Below are positions 1-6,716 of a stretch of 8,696 nucleotides of DNA, piece by piece. The notes beneath the pieces are model-generated. The model was not told the DNA's origin. It made no database searches and saw only the letters and a list, made by a program, of their open reading frames with translations. The stretch is taken from contig PCAI01000010.1 in assembly GCA_002731195.1 (NCBI GenBank), forward strand, positions 1 through 8,696. Reading direction: 5' to 3'. The position numbers were made by a program, and so were the translations under genes. This DNA comes from Methanobacteriota archaeon (lineage in GTDB: Archaea; Thermoplasmatota; Poseidoniia; Poseidoniales; Thalassarchaeaceae). Each line of letters begins with the position of its first letter. Position 1 is the stretch's first letter.

Positions 1-102
1 GAACCAGTGGCAACACCTGAACCAGTGGCAACACCTGAACCAGTGGCAACACCTGAACCAGTGGCAACACCTGAACCAGTGGCAACACCTGAACCAGTGG
101 CA
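1..102 (+). repeat. Perfect 18-bp tandem repeat in the E2 linker, open at the left edge
   Basis: Five identical copies of GAACCAGTGGCAACACCT fill bases 1-90, and a sixth matches for its first 12 bases (91-102) before diverging to GTGTCC. The unit is in frame and encodes EPVATP. There is not one synonymous difference among the full copies, and the unit is 10/18 G+C, richer than the A+T-rich gene around it. The array begins at or beyond base 1, so the total copy number is unknown. It lies where E2 proteins carry a flexible Pro/Ala linker between lipoyl and subunit-binding domains. Confidence 0.97.
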
Positions 103-999
103 GTGTCCAATAATAATAATACACAGAAAAAGATACTGGCAAGTCCAGCTGTTAGAAGAAGAGCAAGAGAAAACAGAATTAATCTTTCAATAGTAAATGG
201 GACTGGCCCTGCCGGAAGAATAAGGCAATCTGACATAGATGCATATTTAGCAGCAGACGGTGCGACAGCAGATAATCAAATTAATCCTGTTAAAAAGAAA
301 AGAGAAGATGTGACAGAAATAAAAGTTGTTGGATTACGTAGGAAAATTGCAGAACAGATGGTAATTAGTAAAAGAACAATACCTCATTTCTCATATTTTG
401 AAGAAATCGATGTTACAGAATTGGAGAAATTAAGACAGAGTCTAAATGCAACTAGAGACGATACGCAACCAAAATTGACTTACTTGCCATTCATTATGCT
501 TGCACTAAGTAAGATTATGCCTCAGCATCCCGAATGTAATGCCAGATATGATGACCAAGCGAATGTTGTAAGTAGATTTGGGGGGCTGCATATCGGCATA
601 GCGACACAAACCGAACGAGGATTATATGTCCCAGTAGTGAAACATGTAGAAGCGATGGATATTTGGAAGGCAGCATCTGAGATGCAACGAGTATCTGGTT
701 CTGCTAGGAATGGAACTGCAAGTTTGGATGAATTAAGTGGATCGACATTCACAATAACAAGCTTAGGAAGAGATGGTGGGCTTGGTGCCACGCCAATAAT
801 AAATCATCCAGAAGTTGCAATACTTGGAGTCCATAATGCTAGAGAAATGCCAGTTGTTAGAGATGGTAACATCGTCATTAGAAGAATAATGAATGTGTCA
901 AGTTCTTTCGATCACAGAGTAGTAGATGGAGCAGACGGAGCGGCTTTGATTCAGAATCTAAAAAGGATGTTAGAAACTCCGGCTCTTATTTTCATATGA
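1..999 (+). CDS. 2-oxoacid dehydrogenase E2 component (lipoamide acyltransferase, probably branched-chain type), 5' partial
   Basis: This is the core acyltransferase of a 2-oxoacid dehydrogenase complex; it passes the acyl group from its lipoyl arm to CoA in the cytoplasm. The reading frame is open from base 1, so the true start and the lipoyl domain lie left of the window; the GTG at 7 is a repeat codon and not a start. In order, the visible protein has an EPVATP-repeat linker, an Asn run, a peripheral subunit-binding domain (about bases 136-252, SPAVRRRARE...GPAGRI), a short linker, and the catalytic domain (about 316-996). The catalytic signature DHRVVDG is intact; its His codon is at 913 and its Asp codon at 925. 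PHFSYFEEIDVTEL and NARYDD resemble branched-chain E2 proteins more than pyruvate E2, but substrate cannot be fixed without E1. The E3 gene follows after 9 bp, consistent with one operon. Confidence 0.96.
   Translation, partial: EPVATPEPVATPEPVATPEPVATPEPVATPEPVAVSNNNNTQKKILASPAVRRRARENRINLSIVNGTGPAGRIRQSDIDAYLAADGATADNQINPVKKKREDVTEIKVVGLRRKIAEQMVISKRTIPHFSYFEEIDVTELEKLRQSLNATRDDTQPKLTYLPFIMLALSKIMPQHPECNARYDDQANVVSRFGGLHIGIATQTERGLYVPVVKHVEAMDIWKAASEMQRVSGSARNGTASLDELSGSTFTITSLGRDGGLGATPIINHPEVAILGVHNAREMPVVRDGNIVIRRIMNVSSSFDHRVVDGADGAALIQNLKRMLETPALIFI
109..120 (+). repeat. (AAT)4 trinucleotide run in E2
   Basis: Four AAT codons in a row encode an Asn tract directly after the EPVATP linker and before the subunit-binding domain. 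It is a short simple repeat in a region that probably tolerates length change; no separate function is implied. Confidence 0.8.
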
Positions 1000-1002
1000 G
1001 GT
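998..1002 (+). promoter_or_regulatory. Ribosome-binding site for the E3 gene, overlapping the E2 stop
   Basis: GAGGT starts inside the E2 stop codon (TGA at 997-999) and ends 6 bases before the ATG at 1009. It matches the anti-Shine-Dalgarno complement GGAGGTGATC. The overlap fits translation of E3 coupled to termination on E2. Confidence 0.75.
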
Positions 1003-1008
1003 AATAAG

Positions 1009-2445
1009 ATGACAGAAATACGTAAATGCCAAGTTTTGGTTATTGGTGCTGGACCTGGAGGATATGTTGCAGCCATCAGAGCAGGGCAGTTAGGGCTAGA
1101 CACCATTATTGTAGAAGGAGATAAAGCTGGAGGAGTTTGTCTAAATGTAGGTTGTATCCCAAGTAAAGCGGTGATACACAGTGCGGAAAGATTTGAAGCT
1201 TTACAAAAACATTCTTCTGAAGATAATCATATGGGACTTAGTATCGAGGGAGAAGTAGGAATTGACATGGGAGCTATGATTTCATGGAAAGACTCGATAG
1301 TAAATAAATTAACAAAAGGAGTTGAGTCTCTTCTAAAAGGAGCAGGAGTTGAAATTATTTATGGGTGGGCAAGTTTTGAGAGTTCAAAAAGTTGCGTGGT
1401 AAAGACCGAAGATGGTTCAATAGCCATTGAAGCAGAGAATGTGATAATTGCAACAGGCTCTAGCCATATTGATCTTCCATTCATGCCATGTGATGAGGAA
1501 TTTATATTATCTTCAACTGGAGCATTGGATCTTAAAGATCTACCAAAAAGTATTGCCATAGTCGGCGGAGGATATATTGGATTAGAGTTAGGATGTGCAT
1601 TAACTAAATTGGGAACAGAAGTAACTGTCATAGAAGGTTTGGACAATGTACTCTCAATAATGGATAAAGAAATTAGAAGACCGTTGGAAAGATGGTTGAA
1701 AATAAAGAAAGTTACGGTCCATACCAAAGCATTAGCTAGAGGGGCCGATGTTAAGGGCAAAGGTGCATCAAGAAAAGTCCACTTACGATTTGAAATGGAA
1801 GGAGAAGAACATACGATAAAAGTAGACAAAGTATTAGTCACTGTCGGACGAAGGCCGAATTCAAAGGGCTGGGGAGTAGAGAATATGGGAGTTAGAATGG
1901 ATTCTTCCGGTAATTTTATCCGGATTGATAGGAAATGCAGAACCTCTGCACCAGGAGTGTTTGCAATTGGAGATGTTGCTGGAGAGCCGATGTTAGCGCA
2001 TAAAGCAAGTTCTCAGGGAGAAATGGTGGCTGAGATAATTGCTGGACATAATAGAGAGTTTGACAAAGTTGCCATTCCTGCAATCGTATTCACCGAACCT
2101 GAAATTGTATCAGTTGGTTTAAATCCGGATGAAGCCAGAGAATTAGGTGAAGATATTATTACTGGAAAATTTCCCTTAGCTGCTAATGGAAGAGCATTGA
2201 CATTAGAGGCTGAGAAGACAGGTGGTTTTATCCGAGTAACAGCAAGAAAGTCGGACCATGTCATTCTTGGAATACAAGCAGTTGGCAGCCATGTTGCAGA
2301 ACTGAGTGGAGAATTTGTATTGGCATTGGAGATGGGAGCACTTTTAGAAGATATTGCGGATACCGTACACGCACACCCAACGATGACAGAATCATTCCAT
2401 GAGAGTGTTTTGAAAACACTAGGTCACGCAATACACATATCTTGA
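1009..2445 (+). CDS. lpdA: Dihydrolipoamide dehydrogenase (E3)
   Basis: This FAD flavoprotein reoxidises the dihydrolipoyl arm of E2 and reduces NAD+. The 478 residues are full length for the family. Visible motifs are the FAD-binding GAGPGG (residues 13-18), the redox disulfide in GGVCLNVGCIPSK (Cys44 and Cys49), the NAD-binding GGGYIGLE in the middle, the second FAD motif with FAIGDVAGEPMLAHKA, and the C-terminal dimer-interface active site HAHPTMTE (His456 and Glu461). All redox and catalytic residues are present, so it should be active. The ATG at 1009 has GAGGT 6 bases upstream. It sits between the E2 gene and lipB, the usual company of a lipoyl-dependent dehydrogenase. Glutathione or mercuric reductase is excluded by the HPTxxE pattern and context. 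Confidence 0.97.
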   Translation: MTEIRKCQVLVIGAGPGGYVAAIRAGQLGLDTIIVEGDKAGGVCLNVGCIPSKAVIHSAERFEALQKHSSEDNHMGLSIEGEVGIDMGAMISWKDSIVNKLTKGVESLLKGAGVEIIYGWASFESSKSCVVKTEDGSIAIEAENVIIATGSSHIDLPFMPCDEEFILSSTGALDLKDLPKSIAIVGGGYIGLELGCALTKLGTEVTVIEGLDNVLSIMDKEIRRPLERWLKIKKVTVHTKALARGADVKGKGASRKVHLRFEMEGEEHTIKVDKVLVTVGRRPNSKGWGVENMGVRMDSSGNFIRIDRKCRTSAPGVFAIGDVAGEPMLAHKASSQGEMVAEIIAGHNREFDKVAIPAIVFTEPEIVSVGLNPDEARELGEDIITGKFPLAANGRALTLEAEKTGGFIRVTARKSDHVILGIQAVGSHVAELSGEFVLALEMGALLEDIADTVHAHPTMTESFHESVLKTLGHAIHIS

Positions 2446-2448
2446 GGG
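2444..2448 (+). promoter_or_regulatory. Ribosome-binding site that favours the TTG at 2454 for lipB
   Basis: GAGGG starts inside the E3 stop codon (TGA at 2443-2445) and lies 5 bases before TTG 2454. The alternative in-frame TTG at 2442 has no purine-rich site upstream. The geometry matches the E2/E3 junction, so 2454 is the better start. Confidence 0.6.
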
Positions 2449-2453
2449 ATTAC

Positions 2454-3131
2454 TTGAAAGAAATTAAAATCCTCAGAGCGGGAATATTATCTCACGAAGC
2501 AGTCGATAATGAAATGAAGAAAATACAACAAATGCGGATTAATGATGAAATAAATGATGTTTTAATTTTAGTTGAGCACCCTGAAATAGTAACCATGGGA
2601 GCTAAAGCAATCAGAGACAAAATAGTCGTAGATGAAGATTATAAAACATCTAATGTTGATAGAGGAGGAGGAATTACTTGGCATGGACCTGGACAATTAG
2701 TTGTTTATCCAATTATCAAATGGGAAAAAAATGAACAAAATATTAGAGGAATAATTGGCAAGATAGAAGAATTGATAATTAAAACATTACAAGATTGTGG
2801 GATCAGAGGATATAGAAATCCAAAAATGATGGGAGTATGGGTAGACGAAAAAAAAATTTGTTCGATAGGTTTGGCATTTCTCCATTGGGTCAGTAGGCAC
2901 GGATTGGCATTAAATTACGCTACACCGGGAGACAGAATAGAATCTTTATTTTGTTGTGGTCTTGAAAAGGGCACAACTACTTCATTAGATAAATTAGGAT
3001 ACATTCATGATGAAGAAGGGAAAATAATTGATAGAGAAAGGTTAGAAATAGCACTTATCTCAAATATAGAAAGCGCATTGGGGAGAATTCCACAAAAGCC
3101 ATTAGATTGGTCGGTCGAGAATGGACTATGA
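2454..3131 (+). CDS. lipB: Octanoyl (lipoyl) transferase LipB
   Basis: LipB moves an octanoyl group from a carrier thioester to the acceptor lysine of lipoyl domains, the first step of endogenous lipoate synthesis; LipA then inserts sulfur. The TTG at 2454 gives 225 residues, normal for the family; TTG 2442 would add four. Signatures in order are LVEHPEIVTMG, RGGGITWHGPGQLVVYP (substrate pocket, His77), GVWVDEKKICSIG containing the catalytic Lys134, HGLALN, and FCCGLEKGTTTSL containing the catalytic Cys168. The residue before that Cys is Cys where well-known LipBs have Pro. The K/C acyltransferase dyad and the HG(P)GQ loop favour LipB over the related ligase LplA. Its place directly behind E2-E3 says its likely target is the lipoyl domain of this complex. 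No lipA is visible here. Confidence 0.93.
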   Translation: MKEIKILRAGILSHEAVDNEMKKIQQMRINDEINDVLILVEHPEIVTMGAKAIRDKIVVDEDYKTSNVDRGGGITWHGPGQLVVYPIIKWEKNEQNIRGIIGKIEELIIKTLQDCGIRGYRNPKMMGVWVDEKKICSIGLAFLHWVSRHGLALNYATPGDRIESLFCCGLEKGTTTSLDKLGYIHDEEGKIIDRERLEIALISNIESALGRIPQKPLDWSVENGL

Positions 3132-4315
3132 ATCTACCTCAAAGGAGTAGTCTTTCCAAATATTGGCAGTTAGATGAGAATACTGTTTTTCTTAACCATG
3201 GGTCATTCGGTGCAACTCCAACTGAGGTGTTGAAGAAGCAGGGCGAATATAGGCAGAAAATAGAAAAGGATCCAGTAAAATTCTTTGAAAGAGATTATAT
3301 TGGATATTGGAAGGAATCGATTCTAACTTTATCTAAATTCATTAACGCTGATCCAGAAGGATTGGTATTTGTGACAAATGCTACACAGGGAGTCAATACA
3401 GTATTGAAGAATCTAGATTTAAAAAGAGGAGATAAAATAATTGTTACAGATCATACATATCAGGCATGCCGCAATACAGTGGATTTTGTTACAAAAAGTG
3501 CCGGTGCAGAAACAGTAGTTGTGGAAATACCATTCAATGTTAAAAGTGAAAAGGAAATAATAGACTTGATACTAAATTCCGTTTGTGAAAGGACTGTTTT
3601 AGCTTTGATTGATACAGTAACAAGCCCAACTGGAATGAAGATGCCGTTTGAGGAAATAATAAACAAATTAGAAAAAGAAAATGTAGATGTTTTATTAGAT
3701 GCAGCTCATGGAGCAGGATTGATTGAATTAGATCTTAAAAAAATGAATGCAGCGTATGTCGCAGGCAATTGCCATAAATGGTTATGTACTCCAAAAGGTT
3801 CTGCATTTCTACATATACGCGGAGATAAAAAAAAGGACATGCGGCCTTTAAGTATCAGCCATGGTGCTTCATTCGAAGGAAACGCACAAGATAAATTTGA
3901 GTTTGAGTTTTCATGGCCAGGGACATATGATCCTACTTCTTGGATGTGTATACCAAAATCCATCCAACATATGGAAGAGATGGTAGATAACGGATGGAAT
4001 GAAATAATTAGAAGAAACAGAAAATTAGCAATAAAAGGAAGAAGAATCTTATGTGATGAATTAGGAATTGAAGTACCATTTCCTGATGAAATGGTTACAG
4101 CAATAGCTTCGATAGAACTACCAGACAAAGAAATCCCACCTTTTAGTATTCAGGGAGACCCTTTACACAATAAATTACTAGATGAATATGCCATTCAAGT
4201 GCCAATATTCCCTTGGGAAGCCCATAATACAAGATATATCCGTATTTCTTCTCAATTATATAATCATATAGATGAGTATGAATATCTGGCAAAAGCATTG
4301 AATGAATGTGTATAA
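3128..4315 (+). CDS. Class V aminotransferase-family PLP enzyme (isopenicillin-N epimerase-like)
   Basis: This is a fold-type I PLP enzyme of the class V family, in the branch that includes isopenicillin N epimerase (CefD) and EgtE-like C-S lyases; its true substrate is unknown. The ATG at 3128 overlaps the lipB stop as ATGA and gives 395 residues. An upstream in-frame TTG at 3107 is less likely because it lies inside lipB and the conserved start region follows the ATG. Visible motifs are FLNHGSFGATP near the N-terminus, TNATQGVN (phosphate-binding region), LLDAAHGAG with PLP-nitrogen Asp191 and His194, GNCHKWLCTPKG with Schiff-base Lys217, and C-terminal YIRISSQLYNHIDE with the likely carboxylate-binding Arg. 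The RxGHHC-type loop cysteine of SufS/NifS cysteine desulfurases is not seen, so it is not a canonical desulfurase. Coupling to lipB suggests co-expression; a role in lipoate or branched-chain metabolism is only inference. Confidence 0.88.
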   Translation: MNLPQRSSLSKYWQLDENTVFLNHGSFGATPTEVLKKQGEYRQKIEKDPVKFFERDYIGYWKESILTLSKFINADPEGLVFVTNATQGVNTVLKNLDLKRGDKIIVTDHTYQACRNTVDFVTKSAGAETVVVEIPFNVKSEKEIIDLILNSVCERTVLALIDTVTSPTGMKMPFEEIINKLEKENVDVLLDAAHGAGLIELDLKKMNAAYVAGNCHKWLCTPKGSAFLHIRGDKKKDMRPLSISHGASFEGNAQDKFEFEFSWPGTYDPTSWMCIPKSIQHMEEMVDNGWNEIIRRNRKLAIKGRRILCDELGIEVPFPDEMVTAIASIELPDKEIPPFSIQGDPLHNKLLDEYAIQVPIFPWEAHNTRYIRISSQLYNHIDEYEYLAKALNECV

Positions 4316-4340
4316 TGTTTAGGCAACAGTTCAAATTATA
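4311..4340 (+). promoter_or_regulatory. Possible archaeal promoter for ubiX (TATA-like boxes)
   Basis: The 43-bp gap after the aminotransferase stop (4316-4358) holds AAATTATA at 4333-4340, and TATAATG spans the stop at 4311-4317. The ATG at 4359 has no good ribosome-binding site at normal distance; AGGA at 4340-4343 is too far. A new, possibly leaderless transcript is therefore plausible. TATA-like strings are common in A+T-rich DNA, so this is weak. Confidence 0.25.
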
Positions 4341-4358
4341 GGATTGTTACGCCATTTC

Positions 4359-4937
4359 ATGCAAAGAGCAGTAGTCGCAGTTACAGGTGCTTCTGGAGCG
4401 CAATATGCAGTGAGACTAGTAGAAGCACTTTCAGAGGCAGATTGGGAAGTTGATTTGATAGTAACAAATGCTGGTTCGATAAATCTAGATTTAGAATGTT
4501 CAATTAGTCCAGAAGAAATGGCCAATAGAAAGGGAGTTACACTACATGATAATAAAAATCTGGCTGCTAGACCTGCTTCAGGATCTGCCAAATACGATGC
4601 TTACATATTATGCCCATCAAGCGGAACAACAATAGGAAAAATAGCAGGAGGAATATCAGATAATTTAGCCACTAGAAGTGCTTTAGTAGCACTGAAAGAA
4701 CGTAGAAAATTAATAATAGTTCCAAGAGAAACTCCATTTGCAACTGCTCACCTAGAGGCTATGGCAAAAATGTCATCATGGGGCGTTGTCATACTTCCAG
4801 CAAGTCCTGGATTCTACCACAAACCTAAGACGATAGGAGAGTTGATTGACTTTGTAGTGGCCAGGATCCTAGATCAACTTGATATTGAGCATAATTTAGG
4901 GAAAAGATGGACAGGGAAAGAGGTTCGGAAAAAGTAA
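4359..4937 (+). CDS. ubiX: Flavin prenyltransferase UbiX
   Basis: UbiX joins a dimethylallyl unit to FMN to make prenylated FMN, the cofactor of UbiD-family decarboxylases. Starting at ATG 4359 gives 192 residues, the usual size, and places VVAVTGASGAQYA (the FMN/phosphate loop) at the extreme N-terminus as in the family. The in-frame TTG at 4344 would add five residues and is unlikely. Further signatures are LCPSSGTTIGKIAGG, SDNLATRSALVALKERR, PRETPFATAHLEAM, and the C-terminal PASPGFYHKPKTIGEL followed by a VARILDQL helix. UbiD is not in the window. In archaea one known client is the UbiD-like anhydromevalonate-phosphate decarboxylase of the modified mevalonate pathway; whether that applies here cannot be seen. 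The gene is separated from the operon upstream by 43 bp. The related PPC decarboxylase/Dfp family is less likely given the FYxxP and SDNLATR motifs. Confidence 0.93.
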   Translation: MQRAVVAVTGASGAQYAVRLVEALSEADWEVDLIVTNAGSINLDLECSISPEEMANRKGVTLHDNKNLAARPASGSAKYDAYILCPSSGTTIGKIAGGISDNLATRSALVALKERRKLIIVPRETPFATAHLEAMAKMSSWGVVILPASPGFYHKPKTIGELIDFVVARILDQLDIEHNLGKRWTGKEVRKK

Positions 4938-4951
4938 AAAAAATACAAGAG

Positions 4952-4965
4952 AATAATATTAATAT
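4952..4965 (+). promoter_or_regulatory. Possible TATA-like promoter element for the M28 peptidase gene
   Basis: AATAATATTAATAT lies in the gap after ubiX. A transcript starting about 25-27 bases downstream would begin just before the AGGTGAT ribosome-binding site and give a short leader. This rests only on base pattern and spacing. Confidence 0.25.
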
Positions 4966-4986
4966 GCCAAAAAAAATCAATGGCGA

Positions 4987-4993
4987 AGGTGAT
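4987..4993 (+). promoter_or_regulatory. Strong ribosome-binding site that decides the peptidase start
   Basis: AGGTGAT is a 7-base match to the 16S anti-Shine-Dalgarno complement and lies 4 bases before the ATG at 4998. The earlier in-frame ATG at 4980 has no such site. The later ATG at 5016 has only GGAG at 5008-5011. Confidence 0.65.
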
Positions 4994-4997
4994 ATGG

Positions 4998-6716
4998 ATG
5001 AGGCACTGGAGAGAAATGTCAGTTAAAGAACTAAAAAACGAATTGAAAGATCGTAATATTTCACAGAGTGGGAATAAAGAAGAATTGATCAAGAAATTAG
5101 AAGAGTATGAAATTATTGATGCAGAAATAATTAACATTAGACTGATTACAAAGATAAAAAATAAAACCTATAAAGGATATGATAGAGTTAGAAATACGCC
5201 CATCGTAGCATTAGGAGTCATATCCATCCTCATAATCGGTACTTCAGGAGGTGCTTTTTTGTACTCTGATGAAATAAAAAACTTTATTTTGGGAGATGAT
5301 GAATACGTATTAATAGACTTTGATATAGAACAGTCAGCATCTTACACTCAGACCTTAGTTAATTTAGGGCATCCAGACTGGGAAGGGAGATTATCTGGGA
5401 CAATTGAAGAAAAAAATACTGCGGAATCAATTAAATATAATTTTTCTGAGATGGATATACCATCAACAATGGAAGAATTCTCAGTCCCCATGTTCGTTAT
5501 GGGAAATCAGTTTGAATTATCAACATGTAAACCAGGAGACGTTGGAGATCTCATTGGAGGATTTAGCCCCTGTTCAGTAGCTGATGCTAATAGAGAAATA
5601 ACTGAATTTGTACATAGAGAGGATTATGTAATACAGGGATATAGTGGTTACACAGACACAAGATATGCCGATTACGTAGAAATAATTGATTTGGACAGAG
5701 GAGATGATAGTGAGAATTGGGATTCAGCATCTGATAAAATAGGATTAGTTTGGTTAAGGGAAGAAGGAGGAGATGTTGCTGCAACAGAAAGTAATACAAT
5801 ATTATTCAAGAGGGCACAAGAGAATCAACTTCTTGCACTAATACTAGTAAATGACAAAACAAATTGTGCTGACTTGATAGAAGGAGATTGTGTTCCTTAC
5901 TTCAAATCGTTAGATGTAGAAGCATTTGATAACCTACCAGAAAATATTGGCTTGATGATGGTTTCTAAAAGTACTGGCGAGTACTTGTCTAATGAAGTCA
6001 TAAACGGTGAATCTAGAGTCCAAGTGATAATAGATGTGCAAAATCAAGGGAAAGAAACAATATATGTTCCTTGTGGAATTATAGAAGGAGAAAGTGAAGA
6101 ATTGATTATCTTTGGAGCTCACCATGATACAGTATACAATGGACAGGGCGCGGTTGACAATACTGCAGGTGCTGCAACCGTTCAAGAAATAGCAAGACAA
6201 TTTAGTTTACTCTTAGAAGAAGAAGGAAAGCCGGAGCATACAATTTGGTTTTGTACATGGGGAGGAGAAGAAGAGGGACTCTGGGGTTCAAGTGAGTGGG
6301 TTAAAAAACATAAAGCGAATCTTGAAGAAAATTTGAGAATATATATTAATCTAGATATGAATCATGTTGATGTAGAAAGAAATACTGGGATAACAATTTT
6401 TGGAAATAATGAGAAGGATATCGTAGATATTAACAATATAATAAAGGAATTTAAGAAGCAATTCCCCATATTATATGAAAAGTATTCAATTGATGTTAGA
6501 TTTATTCAATCTTCAGATATGCCTAATAACTCTGATTTTGCCCCTTTTGTAAATCAGATAAATGAAGAAGAATATGGCAATGTTGTTTCTTGCTATGGTT
6601 CTGGTTCTTCTGAATATCACACTTATTTAGACACCATGGAGAGATTTAATGGAGAAAGTTTGGCAGTATCAGGAATTATTTACGGCAGTTTTGCTTATCA
6701 TCTAGCATATAATTGA
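4998..6716 (+). CDS. Membrane-anchored M28-family zinc aminopeptidase with N-terminal SAP domain and PA domain
   Basis: This is a predicted cell-surface exopeptidase, 572 residues from ATG 4998. A SAP-like helix-extended-loop-helix motif sits at residues 7-38 (MSVKELKNEL...SGNKEELIKKL). A basic stretch and a single transmembrane segment (about 67-89, TPIVALGVISILIIG) follow; the positive-inside rule puts the N-terminus in the cytoplasm and the rest outside. A PA-like domain occupies about 195-340. The M28 catalytic domain then carries all five zinc ligands and the base: His375 and Asp377 (GAHHDT), bridging Asp387 (AVDNTAGA), Glu424 base and Glu425 (GGEEEGLWGS), Asp453 (INLDM), and His541 (SEYHTYLDTME). 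It should therefore be active, probably trimming peptides at the surface. Several cysteines lie in the external part. SAP domains usually bind nucleic acid, so its presence at the inner membrane face is odd. The stop touches the stop of argS. Confidence 0.9.
   Translation: MRHWREMSVKELKNELKDRNISQSGNKEELIKKLEEYEIIDAEIINIRLITKIKNKTYKGYDRVRNTPIVALGVISILIIGTSGGAFLYSDEIKNFILGDDEYVLIDFDIEQSASYTQTLVNLGHPDWEGRLSGTIEEKNTAESIKYNFSEMDIPSTMEEFSVPMFVMGNQFELSTCKPGDVGDLIGGFSPCSVADANREITEFVHREDYVIQGYSGYTDTRYADYVEIIDLDRGDDSENWDSASDKIGLVWLREEGGDVAATESNTILFKRAQENQLLALILVNDKTNCADLIEGDCVPYFKSLDVEAFDNLPENIGLMMVSKSTGEYLSNEVINGESRVQVIIDVQNQGKETIYVPCGIIEGESEELIIFGAHHDTVYNGQGAVDNTAGAATVQEIARQFSLLLEEEGKPEHTIWFCTWGGEEEGLWGSSEWVKKHKANLEENLRIYINLDMNHVDVERNTGITIFGNNEKDIVDINNIIKEFKKQFPILYEKYSIDVRFIQSSDMPNNSDFAPFVNQINEEEYGNVVSCYGSGSSEYHTYLDTMERFNGESLAVSGIIYGSFAYHLAYN

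Noticed and set aside
7..9. GTG as the start of the E2 gene
   Set aside because: It is the Val codon of the first EPVATP unit; the frame is open to base 1 and the lipoyl domain must lie upstream.
1..102. CRISPR array
   Set aside because: The repeats are 18 bp, directly adjacent without spacers, and in frame within a protein-coding gene.
1359..1841. 160-codon minus-strand ORF inside lpdA
   Set aside because: It is antisense to an intact conserved gene, has no ribosome-binding site or domain, and reads as a shadow frame.
3706..4128. 140-codon minus-strand ORF inside the aminotransferase gene
   Set aside because: It is a shadow of conserved class V motifs on the other strand; its protein has no recognisable pattern.
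4143..4334. Minus-strand ORF reaching into the gap before ubiX
   Set aside because: It lies mostly antisense to the aminotransferase, is low-complexity, and lacks start signals.
4331..4591. Minus-strand ORF opposite the ubiX N-terminus
   Set aside because: It is antisense to the UbiX FMN-binding loop with no independent evidence of coding.
4964..5026. 20-codon ORF (MPKKINGEGD...) overlapping the peptidase start, as a leader peptide or a frameshifted N-terminus
   Set aside because: It has no ribosome-binding site or recognisable content, and the AGGTGAT site points to ATG 4998. A frameshift origin cannot be shown without orthologues.
5587..5799. Leu/His-rich minus-strand ORF inside the peptidase gene
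   Set aside because: Its composition is that expected from antisense to A+T-rich coding DNA; no membrane or domain pattern is convincing.
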